Assembly (NCBI GenBank): GCA_903901975.1
Contig: CAIUTB010000157.1
Coordinates: 1-51,348, forward strand
DNA from: an uncultured Bacteroidales bacterium
Lineage (GTDB): Bacteria; Bacteroidota; Bacteroidia; Bacteroidales; Paludibacteraceae
Direction of reading: 5' to 3'
DNA length: 51,348 nucleotides
The notes beneath the pieces were generated by a model. It did no database searches and had not been told where the DNA came from. It saw nothing but the letters and a program-made list of their open reading frames with translations. Both the position numbers and the translations under genes were made by a program. Every line of letters starts with the position of its first letter. The first letter of the stretch is position 1. Of the stretch, positions 50,431 through 51,348 are shown piece by piece.

Positions 50431-51195
50431 TCAGATTGCAAATAGTGATTTTGCATTTCGAGTGGTTTGGTCATCAATTTGCTGAAGGGAGCAATTATAC
50501 GTTTCAGCCAGCTTGTTGGCAATAAGCAGTGTATAAGCAGTTTCATTCCGTTTGCCACGATGTGGAACAGGCGTAAGATATGGAGAATCAGTTTCGAGCA
50601 GAATATATTTTAAATCAATTTGCCTAACAACTTCAGCTAATCCTGAGTTCTTAAAAGTTACAATTCCGTTGATTCCCAACAAAAATCCACCGAAATCAAT
50701 TATTTCATGTGCATTTTCCAACGAACCGGTAAAACTATGAAAAACACCTTTCAAACCCAAGTTTTTGTATTGTGTAAGTGCTTCCATTGTTTCACGGAAT
50801 GAATCACGGACATGAATAATTACCGGTAAATTATATGCCAATGCCCATTCAATTTGCTGTTGAAAAGCGATGATTTGTTCTTCAAGGAAAGTCTTATCCC
50901 AGTATAAATCAATCCCGATTTCACCTACAGCAATCCATTTCCGTCGTTCCAGTTCAGATTTTAGCATCGCCAGTTCTTCTCTGTAATTTTCCTTTACGCT
51001 TGTTGGGTGAAGTCCAATGGCAGCATGACAATAACCTGGATATTCAGCTTCTAAAGCCAGCATGTGAGGCAAAGTGCCACTGTCACAATTGGGTAGAATA
51101 ATATGCTCTACTCCCACTTCTTTGGCACGTTGAATGCTTTCGGAACGGTCAGTGTCAAAATCTTCGGAGTAAATATGGGAATGAGTATCAATCAT
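50431..51195 (-). CDS. tatD: TatD-family deoxyribonuclease
   Basis: The protein has 254 aa from MIDTHSHIYSEDFDTDRSES; the ATG at 51207 adds four residues. It is an amidohydrolase-fold metal-dependent nuclease. Metal ligands are H4 and H6 (THSH), the Glu in AVGEIGIDLYWDKTF, the His in VIIHVRDSF, the His in GVFHSFTGS, and the Asp in LETDSPYLTPVPHRGKRNE. TatD enzymes are 3'-5' exonucleases that act on DNA and RNA ends. Despite its name it does not belong to the Tat export system. It stands alone in front of tRNA-Ser. Confidence 0.94.
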   Translation of the reverse strand: MIDTHSHIYSEDFDTDRSESIQRAKEVGVEHIILPNCDSGTLPHMLALEAEYPGYCHAAIGLHPTSVKENYREELAMLKSELERRKWIAVGEIGIDLYWDKTFLEEQIIAFQQQIEWALAYNLPVIIHVRDSFRETMEALTQYKNLGLKGVFHSFTGSLENAHEIIDFGGFLLGINGIVTFKNSGLAEVVRQIDLKYILLETDSPYLTPVPHRGKRNETAYTLLIANKLAETYNCSLQQIDDQTTRNAKSLFAI

Positions 51196-51211
51196 TTTAA
51201 TTTTCAATTCA

Positions 51212-51348
51212 CTAGTGTCCGGTTGTTGAACCGGTTTTTGCTCTGAAACTCTTTATTATTAGTAGTTTCAGCGGTTTTTAAAATTTTTCGATTTGAATTT
51301 TTTCTTGACCTTTGCCCAAAATCAAAATTTTGGAATATGAATCAAGGA
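51212..51348. mobile_element. possible left end of an insertion sequence with a transposase start
   Basis: After tatD comes CTAGTGTCCGGTTGTTGAAC, then a hairpin CCGGTT-GTTG-AACCGG with a T5 tract (51219-51239) and a second hairpin CTGAAACT-N13-AGTTTCAG (51243-51271). An ATG at 51337 opens MNQG at the window edge. Bacteroidota IS4-type (DUF4372) elements, as I recall them, have similar ends beginning with TGTCCGG and transposases starting MN(Q/K)GK. The window stops before this can be confirmed. A simple terminator plus an unrelated gene is the alternative. Confidence 0.35.

Overview
The window is a low-GC stretch of a Bacteroidota chromosome, most likely order Bacteroidales. Four things point there. 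The gene order lysS-gpsA-pgi, and the run of a 222-aa outer-membrane protein, uppS, bamA and skp genes, are typical of the group. A phosphatase carries a type IX secretion C-terminal domain. SusC/TonB-type receptors and Asp-following lipoboxes are present. Many promoters fit the Bacteroidota pattern TTG-N19/20-TAnnTTTG. Genus and species cannot be fixed from the sequence.

Layout. 1-1330: right end of a decayed integrative element, with three 11-bp direct repeats, a 39-codon integrase remnant, a higBA-type toxin-antitoxin operon with a third small gene, and the 3' end of a tRNA-Ser-like gene followed by a terminator (a probable attachment site). 1440-5706: lysS, gpsA, pgi. 5784-7989: a type IX-secreted metallophosphatase and a lipoprotein. 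8216-8288: tRNA-Pro(CGG). 8490-12432: HAD hydrolase, hisD, hisC and a lipase-like hydrolase. 12501-12683: a large palindromic repeat. 12781-14458: a carboxypeptidase-regulatory-domain protein, a TfoX C-terminal-domain pseudogene and a MaoC-like hydratase. 14630-18275: tatA, tatC, a Tat-exported DUF362 protein and a membrane polyferredoxin with an internal Tat motif. 18386-20638: LysE-type exporter and an ECF sigma/anti-sigma/DUF4252 operon. 20945-22993: a 7TM-HD phosphodiesterase. 23060-26225: DUF2271 protein and TonB-dependent receptor. 26366-30068: ACT protein, phenylacetate-CoA-ligase-like enzyme, aminotransferase and an unknown protein. 30297-38119: SpmA/SpmB-type transporter, ybeY and the outer-membrane assembly block uppS-bamA-skp x3. 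38425-46044: DUF2147 protein, nucleoside-gate protein, beta-propeller lipoprotein, alanine dehydrogenase, an unknown beta-barrel and a Rel/SpoT (p)ppGpp enzyme. 46111-50374: a second mobile-element remnant with a truncated ATPase, an AbiE type IV toxin-antitoxin pair and a frameshifted tyrosine recombinase, next to tRNA-Ser(GGA). 50431-51195: TatD nuclease. 51212 to the window end: a possible insertion-sequence end.

How the parts work together. The most striking module is tatA-tatC-DUF362-polyferredoxin. The translocase genes lie directly before a protein with a twin-arginine signal. Next comes a fusion resembling NapH (membrane quinol-side ferredoxin) and NapG (exported ferredoxin), in which a NapG-like Tat signal is buried at residue 293. 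This suggests a dedicated electron-transfer chain whose last domain is moved across the membrane by Tat. The two element remnants at the window edges each keep a toxin-antitoxin operon while their recombinase genes are dead or disrupted, consistent with selfish retention of the addiction modules. Intergenic DNA is rich in three short repeat families: CCCCTAAAGGGG palindromes, AGCGAAGC-type tandem units, and one 180-bp composite palindrome.
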